Below, piece by piece: positions 8,187-17,279 of a stretch of 64,000 bases of DNA (positions within the stretch are counted from its first letter, which is position 1; every line of letters starts with the position of its first letter). This DNA comes from Saccharothrix violaceirubra (GTDB taxonomy: Bacteria; Actinomycetota; Actinomycetes; Mycobacteriales; Pseudonocardiaceae), in contig NZ_JACHJS010000001.1 of the NCBI RefSeq assembly GCF_014203755.1, forward strand, positions 4,154,001-4,218,000, written 5' to 3'. The notes under the pieces were generated by a model that did no database searches, was not told the DNA's origin, and saw only the letters and a program-made list of their open reading frames with translations. The position numbers and the translations under genes were made by a program.

Positions 8187-9155
8187 CTACTGTGGACTCC
8201 GATCGGCGCGTTCGACCGCCCGCTTCAGGCGATCCGTCAACGAACGCAGTCGCGCCACCAGCTCCGGGGGCTCGCGGACCTCGAAGTCGAACCCGAACGA
8301 CGCGACCCAGGCCAGGAGCGGGTCGGGCTCGTCCGAACCGAGGGACAACGTGCACGTGCGGCCGTCGACCGGTTCCACCAGGCCGACGGTGGCGGGCACG
8401 ACCTCGGCCACGTCGTGCGCCGAGGCGTGCAGCAGGAACACGGCCCGATGTCGGTGGCGGGCCGTGGTCAGCCCGTGCACCAGGTACTTCGCCACGTCGT
8501 CGGCGGGCAGGTCGCGTGGACGGAAAGCCGGCCCGGCGGGAACGCGTGGCCGCACCCGGTCCGCCCGGAAGGTACGCCAGTCGCGACGCCCGACGTCCCA
8601 CGCGAACAGGTACCAGCGGCGTCCGTTGTGCACCAACCGATAGGGCTCCACCTCCCGGACGGCGGACCGCCCACCGCCGTCCACGTAGTCGAACCGCAAC
8701 CGGTGGTGGTCGCGCACGGCGGAGGCGATCGCGGTCAACGTCGCCGTGTCCACGGCGGCACCGGAGGCGGGCGTGGCGACGACGGCGGCGGCGACCGCGT
8801 CGACCCGGTGCCGCGACCGCGAGGGCAGGATCCGGTCGAGCTTGGCCAAGGCCCGCACGGAAGTCTCCGCGATCCCGGTCAGCGCGACGGTCGTCCGCAA
8901 CCCGACCGCGAGGGCCACTGCCTCGTCGTCGTCCAACAACAGGGGCGGCAACGCACCCCCGATCCCGAGCCGGTAGCCGCCACCCACACCACCGACCGAG
9001 TCGACCGGATATCCCGACTCCCGCAACCGCTCGACATCCCGACGCACCGTGCGCGCACTGACTTCCAGCCGCTCCGCGAGATCCGGCCCACCCCATTCCT
9101 GCCGCGCCTGGAGCAGCGCGAGCAACCGGAGCAGCCGGGCCGAGTTGTCACCCAC
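8187..9155 (-). CDS. WYL-domain (YafY/DeoR-type) transcriptional regulator
   Basis: This is a 322-residue regulator. The N-terminal HTH_11 winged helix (ARLLRLLALLQARQEWGGPDL, then SARTVRRDVERLRESGYPV) is followed by the WYL ligand-binding domain (HHRLRFDYVDGGGRSAVREV, PYRLVHNGRRWYLFAWD) and a WCX C-terminal domain. GTG 9155 is chosen because GAGGA lies eight bases upstream and the family usually begins right before NSARLLRLL. It is divergent from the NmrA-like gene, which is the most likely regulatory target together with itself. Ligands of WYL domains are often nucleic acids or small metabolites; none is known here. Confidence 0.93.
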   Translation of the reverse strand: MGDNSARLLRLLALLQARQEWGGPDLAERLEVSARTVRRDVERLRESGYPVDSVGGVGGGYRLGIGGALPPLLLDDDEAVALAVGLRTTVALTGIAETSVRALAKLDRILPSRSRHRVDAVAAAVVATPASGAAVDTATLTAIASAVRDHHRLRFDYVDGGGRSAVREVEPYRLVHNGRRWYLFAWDVGRRDWRTFRADRVRPRVPAGPAFRPRDLPADDVAKYLVHGLTTARHRHRAVFLLHASAHDVAEVVPATVGLVEPVDGRTCTLSLGSDEPDPLLAWVASFGFDFEVREPPELVARLRSLTDRLKRAVERADRSPQ

Positions 9156-9302
9156 ACCGCCATCCTCACACCGATCGCGGCCGGCCACTGTCCTCGATCG
9201 CCCGAACCCTCCACTACGGGCTTCGCACCCGGTCGGGAATTTCTCCGCCCGGCCGACGATCGCGGCCGGGGGGTGTCCGCGATCGGCTCTAGCGTCGGAC
9301 AC

Positions 9303-10148
9303 ATGACGACAGGAGAAGCCACAACCGTTCTGGTGTGCGGTGCGACCGGCAACGTCGGCCGGCCGCTGGTCGAGCGACTGCTCGCCGAGGGGCACCGGGT
9401 ACGCGCGCTCACCCGGGACCCCGCACGCGCGGGGCTGCCGGTCGGCGCCGAGGTGGCGCGGGGGGATCTGACGGACACGGCGTCGCTGGTCGAGGTGTTC
9501 GCCGGGGTCACGGCCGCGCACCTGATCGGGTTCGGCGGCGACCACGCACCGCTGCGCAACGGCCCGGAACTCGTTGCCCTGGCGACGAAAGCCGGTGTGC
9601 GCAAGGTGACGGTGCTCAAGGGCGAGGCGGAAACCACCGGGCTGGACCGGGCCGTCGCCGCCGCGGACTGGGACCACACGTTCCTCAGCCCGGTCGAGTT
9701 CATGAGCAACTCCCTGGAGTGGGCCACCCAGATCAGGGAGACCGGGCAGATCGTCGACGGGTTCGCCGACGTGAAGAGCGCGATGGTCCACGAGGCGGAC
9801 ATCGCCTCCGTGGCCGCGACCGTGCTCACCACCGACGGACACGCGGGAAAGGAGTACTGGCTGACCGGCCCGGAGGCGCTGACCGCACGGGACCGGCTGG
9901 CGGCGATCGCGGCGGTGCTCGGCCGCGACATCCCCTTCGTCGAGCTGGGTCGCGACGAGATCGTGGCACGCTGGCGCGCGCAGGGCCACGGCGACGAGGA
10001 CATCGAGTTCTTCCTGGCCATGCGCACCACCCCGCCCGAGGTCGCGTACACGCCGCTGCCCACCGTCGAGCAGGTGACCGGCCACCCGCCACGCACCTAC
10101 GACCAGTGGGTCCGCGCCCACGAAACCCTGTTCTCACCGGAAGCCTGA
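9303..10148 (+). CDS. NmrA/YtfG-like NAD(P)-binding oxidoreductase
   Basis: This 281-residue atypical short-chain dehydrogenase has the N-terminal dinucleotide-binding motif VLVCGATGNVGRPLVERLL and the NmrA-like pattern VRALTRDPARAGLP. There is no canonical YxxxK in the usual place, as in quinone-reductase-like or sensor members of this family. The C-terminal part (PPRTYDQWVRAHETLF) is typical of the group. The ATG is at 9303. The gene lies head-to-head with the WYL regulator across 147 bp, the usual arrangement for a regulator and its target. Redox sensing or quinone reduction is plausible but not shown by the sequence. Confidence 0.85.
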   Translation: MTTGEATTVLVCGATGNVGRPLVERLLAEGHRVRALTRDPARAGLPVGAEVARGDLTDTASLVEVFAGVTAAHLIGFGGDHAPLRNGPELVALATKAGVRKVTVLKGEAETTGLDRAVAAADWDHTFLSPVEFMSNSLEWATQIRETGQIVDGFADVKSAMVHEADIASVAATVLTTDGHAGKEYWLTGPEALTARDRLAAIAAVLGRDIPFVELGRDEIVARWRAQGHGDEDIEFFLAMRTTPPEVAYTPLPTVEQVTGHPPRTYDQWVRAHETLFSPEA

Positions 10149-10203
10149 CGCCGCGGGCGTAATCGGAGCGCGTCCCCGCCGCCCGGCCCGCTACGGTCGG
10201 CGG

Positions 10204-10929
10204 ATGCCCGACGAGATCTTCGACCACCCCCGCCTGGCACGGATCTACGACGACTTCGACGGCGAACGCGACGACCTCGCGGCCTACCTGGCCCTGGCCG
10301 ACGAACTGGGCGCCAAGACCGTGCTCGACGTCGGCTGCGGCACCGGCAACCTCGCGATCCTGCTCGCGGCGCGCGGACGGGCGGTGACCGGCGTAGACCC
10401 GTCCTCGGCCTCCTTGGAGATCGCCAGGGCCAAGCCCGGCGCCGGGGACGTCACGTGGCTCGACGGCGACGCGACGACCCTGCCCGCGATGGCCGTCGAC
10501 CTGGCGACGATGACCGGGAACGTCGCCCAGGTCTTCCTCACCGACGACGAGTGGCTCCGGACGCTGCGCGGCATCCACGCCGCGCTGCGGCCGGGCGGCC
10601 ACTTCGTGTTCGAGACCCGCCGCCCGCGGCGTCGGGCGTGGGAGGACTGGGGCGGGGGTCGCCGGGACTTCGCGCTCGACATCCCGGGCGTCGGTCGGGT
10701 CGAGCAGTTCGTGGAGGTGACGGACGTCAGCCTGCCGCTGGTGTCGTTCACCCACACCTACCGCTTCGCCGAGGACGGCTTCGAGATCACCTCCCCCTCG
10801 ACCCTCCGCTTCCGCGACCGCCCGGAGCTGGAGGAAAGCCTTGCCACCGAGGGCTTTCTCGTCCTGGACGTCCGCGACGCACCCGACCGACCCGGCCGGG
10901 AGTTCGTCTTCGTCGCCCGGAGAGTCTGA
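10204..10929 (+). CDS. Class I SAM-dependent methyltransferase
   Basis: This 241-residue protein has motif I VLDVGCGTGNL (residues 40-50), an acidic motif II (VTGVDPSSASLEIAR), a motif with LDGDATTLP and the post-motif LRPGGHFVFETRRP. These are the features of small-molecule class I methyltransferases. The acceptor is not predictable. The ATG is at 10204, 55 bp after the NmrA-like gene and on the same strand, so read-through is possible. The next gene starts 55 bp downstream. Confidence 0.9.
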   Translation: MPDEIFDHPRLARIYDDFDGERDDLAAYLALADELGAKTVLDVGCGTGNLAILLAARGRAVTGVDPSSASLEIARAKPGAGDVTWLDGDATTLPAMAVDLATMTGNVAQVFLTDDEWLRTLRGIHAALRPGGHFVFETRRPRRRAWEDWGGGRRDFALDIPGVGRVEQFVEVTDVSLPLVSFTHTYRFAEDGFEITSPSTLRFRDRPELEESLATEGFLVLDVRDAPDRPGREFVFVARRV

Positions 10930-10984
10930 CCCGGCGGGCGGGGTCGGACGCCGCGCCCGACCCCGCCCGTGCGAGGCTCACCCC

Positions 10985-12070
10985 ATGCCCCGCCGCCCGG
11001 ACTTCCCCAGGTCGGAGCCGGTGACCCGCCTGCACGGCCCGGACCCGTCGACGCTGCGCGCCGAGGTCGGACGCCGGGGCACACCCCTGGTCGACCCGGA
11101 CCCGCTCGGCGACCCGCGCCACCGGGCGGTCACGTTCGTCCACTTCGACGACCGGGCCGACACCGTCGTGCTGCACGCGAACAAGTTCACCGACTACTCG
11201 GCCCTGGACAAGTTCACCCTGACCAGGACCCCGGGCACCGACGTGCGGCACGCCACCTACCGCCTGCGCGCGGACTGGCGCTGCTCCTACACGTTCAGCA
11301 CCCACGACGGGCCGTTGCCGGACCGCCGGACCATGCTGCGCGCCGCGCGGCCCGACCCGTTCAACCGCACTCCCCTGCGCTTCCACCACACCGGCCGGAC
11401 CGTGTCGATCGCCGAGCTGGACGAGGCACCGCCACGACGCTGGGTCGACGGTCCGCCGCCCGACCCGCACCGGCTCGACACCCCGCACCCGGTCTGGGTC
11501 CACGGCCCGCCGCGCCCGGTCGGTCCGGTGCTGGTGCTCCTCGACGGTGACATGTGGGCCGAGGAGCACCCGATCGCGCCCACCCTCGACGCCCTGATCG
11601 TCCAGGGCGCGCTGCCGCGACTCACCACCCTGCTGATCGGGACCTCGGGCGCACGCGAGCGGCACCTGACCGGAGACCCGGACTACGCCGACTTCGTCCG
11701 GTCCACAGTGGACAAAATCACTGTGGACAGTCCTGCGGCGGACTCCCGCGTGACCATCGCGGGGCAGAGCTTCGGCGGACTGGCCGCCGTCCACGCCGCG
11801 CTGCGCCACCCCGACCGCTTCGGCACGGTGATCGCGCAGTCGGGTTCCTTCTGGTGGCCCGATTTCTCCCCTCGCCCCGCACCGCCCCTGCGCTTCCTGT
11901 TCCAGGTGGGCACCCAGGAGTGGGGCATGCCGCCGATCACCCGCGCCCTGGCCGCCACCCTCGCCGACCAGGGGCACACCACGTCGGTCCACGAGTACAA
12001 CGCCGGTCACGACCGCGCCTACTGGCAGGGCGCGCTGATCGACGCCCTGACCGCGGGCGCCGTGACCTGA
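10985..12070 (+). CDS. Enterochelin esterase-like hydrolase (Fes family)
   Basis: This 361-residue protein has an N-terminal Fes-type beta domain (VTFVHFDDRADTVVLHANKF, then the YRLRADWRCSYTF segment) and a C-terminal alpha/beta hydrolase of the esterase D type. The nucleophile is Ser262 in GQSFGGLAA, and the catalytic His is probably His342 in AGHDRAYW. Fes enzymes cleave ferric-enterobactin-type siderophores to release iron. No siderophore synthesis or uptake genes lie in the window, so this could be an orphan for xenosiderophores. The coding sequence contains a small hairpin formed by GTCCACAGTG (11701-11710) and CACTGTGGAC (11719-11728). The ATG is at 10985. Confidence 0.88.
   Translation: MPRRPDFPRSEPVTRLHGPDPSTLRAEVGRRGTPLVDPDPLGDPRHRAVTFVHFDDRADTVVLHANKFTDYSALDKFTLTRTPGTDVRHATYRLRADWRCSYTFSTHDGPLPDRRTMLRAARPDPFNRTPLRFHHTGRTVSIAELDEAPPRRWVDGPPPDPHRLDTPHPVWVHGPPRPVGPVLVLLDGDMWAEEHPIAPTLDALIVQGALPRLTTLLIGTSGARERHLTGDPDYADFVRSTVDKITVDSPAADSRVTIAGQSFGGLAAVHAALRHPDRFGTVIAQSGSFWWPDFSPRPAPPLRFLFQVGTQEWGMPPITRALAATLADQGHTTSVHEYNAGHDRAYWQGALIDALTAGAVT
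11701..11713. repeat. Copy of palindrome GTCCACWGTGGAC (W = A)
   Basis: This exact 13-bp palindrome lies inside the Fes-like gene. Its reverse-complement half recurs eight bases later. Other exact copies are at 36198, 41929 and 44409. Confidence 0.8.
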
Positions 12071-12086
12071 TCCGGTCACGGCGCCC
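12055..12086. terminator. Perfect 13-bp hairpin between convergent genes
   Basis: GGGCGCCGTGACC (12055-12067) pairs exactly with GGTCACGGCGCCC (12074-12086) around a six-base loop. The loop contains the TGA stop of the Fes-like gene. It lies just before the end of the convergent large gene at 12092, so it can serve both strands. Confidence 0.8.
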
Positions 12087-12091
12087 ACCGC

Positions 12092-15000
12092 TCAACGGGT
12101 CGTCAGGCGTTCGTAGGCCGGTGCGTCACCCTCGCGAACCCGTTGCCACGCACGGGCGAACAGGTCGGCCACCGGCTCGATCGGCACCAGGACCGACTCG
12201 GGCCGGCCGTCGACGATCGGCAGCATCGACGCCTTCCACGACTCCACCGGCAGGTAGGGGCTCGACAGCGGCAACCACTCGCCCGGCAGGAACAGCGACC
12301 GCCCGGCCCGCGCCCGCTTGGCGCTCACCACCAGGTCCGTACCGGCCAACGCCGTCCGCGCGGCCTTCAGCCGTGCGGGCTTCCAGCCGGTCCACCGGGC
12401 CACGTTCGCGTCCGCCGGGTCGGGCAGGGCGAGCAGTTGCAGGTACAGGGTGGCGGCGTCCTCGGCCAGGCCCAGCGTAGACGCGACCTCGGCGACCAAC
12501 GGCGCGGGCGGAACCTGTTGGTACGCCAGGGGATCGCCGTCGAACGCCGGGACGCAGGCGGCGTCGAGGCCCGGCGAGAGGAGGTCGTGCAGCGATCGCA
12601 CGAGGTCCTCGGAGTCGGTGATCGCCGCCAGCCCCACGAGCAGCTCGCGGTCGCCCGGCCCCATCAGGCCCGGCCGGATGTGCAGTTCGCAGTCCTCGTC
12701 GTCGACCCGGACCACCACGATCCACCCCCGGTGCTCGACCAGGGGCTCGGACAGGGTGACGCCCAACAGTCCCTGGATCCTGCGCACGCTGACCCAGTCC
12801 GCGAGCGTCACCACGAACTCCGGGTGTCGCACGCGGTCGCGGGCCGCCGCCAACGCGGCCACCAGCCTCGGCCGCAGCGGCGACCCCACCGGCAGGTTGT
12901 ACGCCAGCCAGGCGACCGTCTGCGTGACCGACTCGATGTGGTCGGGCTCGAACGCGCCCTTCTCCCGTGCCACCAACGAGGTGTCGTCGCCGAACCGGTA
13001 CCGCCCGTCGGTGGTCAGCCACCGCGTGGTCCCGGAGTCGACCACGTCGGCCACCAGCTTGGTGGCCTTGTGGAACGGGAGCTGCGCCGTCGCCGCGACC
13101 AGCACCTCGTCCGGCACCGGCGTGCGCACGCCCACCTCCTCGTTCCACACCGCCGCGATCGCCGCCACGTCCGGCCCGGTCGTCCACAGCCCGCGCGGGT
13201 CGGTCGCCAGCAGTCGCCGACGCACCCGGATGTCGATCTCACGGCACCGGTCGCGCCCGACCCGTGCCTCGGCGGCCGACAGCCCGAGCACGCCGCGTTC
13301 GGCGGGGGTCAGGTAGGCCGTGGCCCAGCCGTCGACGCCGGGCATGCCCGCCAGCACCACGGTCGCCGCGGCGCGGGACAGCCCGGTGCGCGCGGACAAC
13401 GCCGACGCGGCCTCCGGGCGCCAGGGCGCGGGACCGCGTTCGGCGAGGGTGGTCAGGAACTCCGGGATCGCCGTCAGGCCGAACACCGGGTCGACGGGCG
13501 AATCGGTCACCAGCTCCCACTTGGGGGGCAGCACCAACTCCCCGCGCGCGAACGCGACGCCCGCGTACTCGCGCCGGCTCGCGGACCGGTGGTCGAGCAG
13601 CGCCACCAACCCGTCATCCAACGGCAGGAGGCGGTCGATCACCTTGTCCGCGAACTTGGGCACCCGGACCACGACCGTGCGCCAGCCCGGCCCGGCGATC
13701 CCGTGCCGGACGAACAGGTCCAGCACGTCCACGAGCGCGTCCCGGTCGCGGTCGCCCACCAGCGGGGAAGCCGCCCGGTGGGCGAGCGCGGACAGGTGCG
13801 GCAACCACCGGTACCACCCGTCCACGCCCGACTCGGGCAGTTCCACCGGCGCCGCGGGGACGTCGCCGCAGAGCACGGCCAGCAACGTGGACAGCCCGTT
13901 CGGCTCCGCCTCCGGCCGCTCGTCGAACCACGACAACGCGGTGTACAGGTCGAACTTCGGGGTGGCGACGGCGACCGGCTCGGCGACGGCGACCTCACGC
14001 GCCTTCACCGCGACCTCGGCGTAGGTGCCGTGGACGCGCGCGATCCGGGCGGCCGTGCGCACCACGTCGACCACCCCGGCGAGCAGGCCGACATTGGTCA
14101 GACCGGGCAGTTCGGCCGCGACGGCACGCGACAGGTCGTCCGTCTCGCCCTGCACCAGGGCCGCCAACCGCTTGCCCCGGTTGCGCTTCTCGGCGGCCTC
14201 GACGGCAGCGGCGGCCAGCATCCGTTCGACCGCCTCACGGGTCACGGCCCGCAGCGCGGCGGACCCGGCCTCGTCGCGGGGCCGCAACGCGTGCCACCAC
14301 CCGACCGGCGGCACGAGCGGCGTGCCGGCGGCGTCACGCGGCGTCCGCTTCCCGGGGGTGATCCGCGCGACGACCACGTCCCCGGACAGCAGCAGCACGT
14401 CGGCGCGGTCGCCGTCGTCGTCCGAATCGTCGTCCGGGTCGGTGTCGACCACCCGCAGCTCGGCGCCGGGCAGGCTCAACACGCCGAGCGGCGTGCCCGC
14501 GGACGTGGCGAACCCCCGACCGTCCACTCCCTCGCCGTACCGCGTCCCGTCCGGGTCGACCCGGACGCGCCAGCCGTGCAGGCCGTCGGCCGCCCCGAGC
14601 GGGCTCGCCCGGGTGGAGGAGACCGCCGGCCGCAGGTAACCCGATTCCAGGTCGGTGCCGCGCAGGAAGTCGGGCACGCTCGACGGGCCGAGGGCGCCGG
14701 TCGTCGGGTCGACCTCGCGCCAGGTGTAGCCGTCGTCCGCGTGCATCGCGGTCCACCACGTGGTCCCGTCGCTGTAAGCGGGTTCGGGCAAAGGGACCTC
14801 GGTGTCGCCGGGACGCACGGCCCGCCGTCCGGTGAACCGCCCGTCGGCGGTCCCGATCGACGGCAGCGGATCACCGTGCCCCCGCCAGTGGTTCAGTTCG
14901 CTGCCCGGGTCGAAGATCGTCTCGGGCGCGTCGCTCCAGTACGCGTGTTCCCGCTCACGACCGAGCCAGCGCACGAGCAGCGTCCCGGAGATCCACGACG

Positions 15001-16801
15001 CGGCCGGGTCGAACGCCCAGGGGCTGTGGTCGTCCGCCGGGATGCGCGAGCCGTGCTCGGCGAGCAGGCCGTCCGGCCCGACCACGGAGAACCTCGAGCC
15101 GCGTCGCACCACGAGCGCGGGCCAGCCCTCGCCGCAGATCCGAGCCCTCGCCTCGCCGACGGTGTCCTCCAACGCCGCCCAGCCCAGCTCGTCGAACAGG
15201 CCACCGCGCAACGTCGCGTGCAGCACGCCCGCGACGTCGGTCGCGGCCACGGCCTCGGCCGCGGCGGGGACGTCGGCGAACGCCTCGGGCGTGCGCACCG
15301 CCTTCAGCGCCTTCACCCGCGCCCGAAGGCCCGGCAACCCCAGGTCGGTGCGCAGCGCGTGCCGGTCGATCCAGTCGCGCAACGCGGTGCGCAGTCCCGG
15401 CACGGCGACCATTTCGGCCACGGCCTCCGGTCGGGCCAGGTCGTGCTTACCCGAATTGGCCCGCAGGTGGTCGACCACGCCCTCGCCCAGGTTCGGGCCG
15501 AAGGCGGAAGCCGCCACCGCGACCAGGTCCCGGCGTCCGGGCGTGGTGTCCCTGAGCCAGTCCTCCAGGTGGAAGTCGACGTCCTCGGCCGGCGCCATGG
15601 GCACGCCGTGCGCGCACAGCACGTCGAGCAGGTCGAACTCGGTGAACCGCCACCCGGTGAACATCTTCACCGGCGTGCCCTGCGCGACCAGCACCGGACC
15701 CAGGCGGTCGGCCAGGGCGAGCAGCACGGTGGACCGGTCGTGGGTCTCCCAGCCGAAGTCGCGCGTCTGGATCACCCGCGACAGCCACCCGGCCGGGTCG
15801 ACCACGTCGGCGTGCTCGTGGAGTTCACGGACGGCACCGGTGTCCTCCAGCAGCCGCAGCCAGTCGTCCGACCTGGTGACGGAGGCGGGCACGAACGTGA
15901 GCAGGCTCCGACGCACCTCGACGTCGGCGGCCGTGATCTTCACGAGGGCGTCGCGATAGGACTTCCAGAACCCGATGCCGGTGCGGGACAGGGTGGAGCT
16001 GCCGAGCACCGCCCGCAACACGCGTTCGTCCTCGACCGCGAGGTCGCGCTTGGCTGCCTTCGCCAACCGGCGCAGGTCCTCGGCCATGCCGGCGTACGGG
16101 GGCAGCCCGCCGAGCGTGCGCTGCACGCACAAGGTCACGAACAGCTCGTAGGCCCGTTCCGGGTCGTGGCGTTCGGCCAGCGTGCGCGCGTAGCCGGTCA
16201 ACGCCTTGGCGGTCAACGCGCCCGCGAAGGCGAACTCCAGGAACACGTCCCGGATGCGCTCGGGGTCCACGTCGAGGCTGTGGGTCTGCTCGGCTTCGCG
16301 TGCCTTGCCGAACATGGTCGCCGCGTACGTGGTGTTGCCGTTGCGCAGGAAGACCCGCCCGGCCTCCTCGTAGAAGGTGGGCAGGAAGTGCGGCGCGGAC
16401 TTCTCCAGCGACCGGCCGAGCGTGGTGAACCCGTCGCGTGCGGCGCCCGCACGGGTCCGGGCCGTGCGGGCGATGCGTTCCACGTCCTTGACCAGCGAGA
16501 GCGCGTGATGGGCGTTGGCCGGGTCGTGGACCAGCGCCCAGGCCGGGAAGCCGAGCGCGCCTCGTTTGCCCACGCCGACGGGCACGACGCGCAGCGGCGC
16601 GGCGAACCCGAGGTAGCCGCAGGTCAGGTCCTCGGCCCGACCCAGGATCTCGGGCACCAGCCGCACCACGGTGCGCTCGTCGAGCCCGAGGTGGGTGTAG
16701 TGCCGCGCGGTGATCGTGGCCCGATCGTCCGCACCGCCCTCGGCCGTGCCGGGCACCACACCACCCGCCGCGATCATCGCGTCGTCGTACTCCGTCGTCA
16801 C
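12092..16801 (-). CDS. Very large protein of unknown function (1569 aa)
   Basis: I do not recognise this protein. It has no signal peptide, membrane segment or clear nucleotide-binding motif. The N-terminal third (for example FYEEAGRVFLRNGNTTYAAT, then GYARTLAERHDPERAYELF) looks like TPR/alpha-solenoid helices. The middle has beta-rich segments with repeated Trp and Asp (YSDGTTWWTAMHADDGYTW). The C-terminal part is again helical (LKAARTALAGTDLVVSAKRA). The start is GTG 16801, not the upstream in-frame ATG at 16879, because AAAGGTGATCC is a perfect Shine-Dalgarno at the right distance. The gene stands alone, bounded by hairpins at both ends. It could be a scaffold or one arm of a large complex. 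Confidence 0.7.
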   Translation of the reverse strand: MTTEYDDAMIAAGGVVPGTAEGGADDRATITARHYTHLGLDERTVVRLVPEILGRAEDLTCGYLGFAAPLRVVPVGVGKRGALGFPAWALVHDPANAHHALSLVKDVERIARTARTRAGAARDGFTTLGRSLEKSAPHFLPTFYEEAGRVFLRNGNTTYAATMFGKAREAEQTHSLDVDPERIRDVFLEFAFAGALTAKALTGYARTLAERHDPERAYELFVTLCVQRTLGGLPPYAGMAEDLRRLAKAAKRDLAVEDERVLRAVLGSSTLSRTGIGFWKSYRDALVKITAADVEVRRSLLTFVPASVTRSDDWLRLLEDTGAVRELHEHADVVDPAGWLSRVIQTRDFGWETHDRSTVLLALADRLGPVLVAQGTPVKMFTGWRFTEFDLLDVLCAHGVPMAPAEDVDFHLEDWLRDTTPGRRDLVAVAASAFGPNLGEGVVDHLRANSGKHDLARPEAVAEMVAVPGLRTALRDWIDRHALRTDLGLPGLRARVKALKAVRTPEAFADVPAAAEAVAATDVAGVLHATLRGGLFDELGWAALEDTVGEARARICGEGWPALVVRRGSRFSVVGPDGLLAEHGSRIPADDHSPWAFDPAASWISGTLLVRWLGREREHAYWSDAPETIFDPGSELNHWRGHGDPLPSIGTADGRFTGRRAVRPGDTEVPLPEPAYSDGTTWWTAMHADDGYTWREVDPTTGALGPSSVPDFLRGTDLESGYLRPAVSSTRASPLGAADGLHGWRVRVDPDGTRYGEGVDGRGFATSAGTPLGVLSLPGAELRVVDTDPDDDSDDDGDRADVLLLSGDVVVARITPGKRTPRDAAGTPLVPPVGWWHALRPRDEAGSAALRAVTREAVERMLAAAAVEAAEKRNRGKRLAALVQGETDDLSRAVAAELPGLTNVGLLAGVVDVVRTAARIARVHGTYAEVAVKAREVAVAEPVAVATPKFDLYTALSWFDERPEAEPNGLSTLLAVLCGDVPAAPVELPESGVDGWYRWLPHLSALAHRAASPLVGDRDRDALVDVLDLFVRHGIAGPGWRTVVVRVPKFADKVIDRLLPLDDGLVALLDHRSASRREYAGVAFARGELVLPPKWELVTDSPVDPVFGLTAIPEFLTTLAERGPAPWRPEAASALSARTGLSRAAATVVLAGMPGVDGWATAYLTPAERGVLGLSAAEARVGRDRCREIDIRVRRRLLATDPRGLWTTGPDVAAIAAVWNEEVGVRTPVPDEVLVAATAQLPFHKATKLVADVVDSGTTRWLTTDGRYRFGDDTSLVAREKGAFEPDHIESVTQTVAWLAYNLPVGSPLRPRLVAALAAARDRVRHPEFVVTLADWVSVRRIQGLLGVTLSEPLVEHRGWIVVVRVDDEDCELHIRPGLMGPGDRELLVGLAAITDSEDLVRSLHDLLSPGLDAACVPAFDGDPLAYQQVPPAPLVAEVASTLGLAEDAATLYLQLLALPDPADANVARWTGWKPARLKAARTALAGTDLVVSAKRARAGRSLFLPGEWLPLSSPYLPVESWKASMLPIVDGRPESVLVPIEPVADLFARAWQRVREGDAPAYERLTTR

Positions 16802-16912
16802 CGGATCACCTTTCCCACGGTCGGATTTCGGCCGTCCGTCCGACGTGGGTCCGGGTACGCCCGTTCCGCCGTCCGACACGGACGCCGGATCTCTACCACT
16901 CGGGGGAGAAGT

Positions 16913-16963
16913 CGTGCCGTCAGGGCGGGACTGGGGTGGGGTCTCTCCCGCCCTGACGGCACG
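16913..16963. terminator. 18-bp perfect-stem hairpin terminator
   Basis: The arms at 16913-16930 and 16946-16963 (core GTGCCGTCAGGGCGGGA and its exact complement) flank a 15-base G/T-rich loop. The hairpin lies downstream of the 58-residue coiled-coil gene and upstream of the large gene on the same strand. It therefore separates the two transcription units. Confidence 0.8.
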
Positions 16964-17029
16964 GAACCCGCACGGACCGGTGAGTTCGGCGCGCGGCCCG
17001 AGCGGGACCGGGAAGTGGTCCGGTGGGGA

Positions 17030-17206
17030 TCAGCGACGGGACGTGCGGCGCAGGAGGACCTCCATGTCGCGGGCGTAGCCGCCCGCGATGGAGACGAGCG
17101 CGTCGCACTGGGCGCGCAGGAAGGCGTTCTCCGCGCGCAGCCAGTCGAGTTCGGCCCGCTCGTCGTCGCCGAGGACCGACACGACCGCCTTCGACTCGTC
17201 GATCAT
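17030..17206 (-). CDS. Small coiled-coil protein (58 aa)
   Basis: This short gene starts at ATG 17206 with GGAGG five bases upstream and ends at TGA 17030-17032. The 58-residue product is acidic at the start and has a heptad-like stretch ERAELDWLRAENAFLRAQCD, a leucine-zipper type coiled coil, followed by a basic tail LLRRTSRR. Such mini-proteins usually dimerise or bind a larger partner. It sits 73 bp from the end of the PucR gene on the same strand and is followed by a strong hairpin. The ribosome binding site and codon bias support it as real; its function is unknown. Confidence 0.75.
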   Translation of the reverse strand: MIDESKAVVSVLGDDERAELDWLRAENAFLRAQCDALVSIAGGYARDMEVLLRRTSRR

Positions 17207-17279
17207 GGCCGCCTCCGCACGTGCTGTCGCTGGTGGTCCCAGGATGTGCCGGCAGGGCGCGCGGGCGGTTGTCCGTCGG

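Noticed and set aside
8109..9302. Possible short gene starting at GTG 8109 behind GGGAGG
   Set aside because: The frame runs antisense to the WYL regulator for its entire length and its product has no recognisable features.
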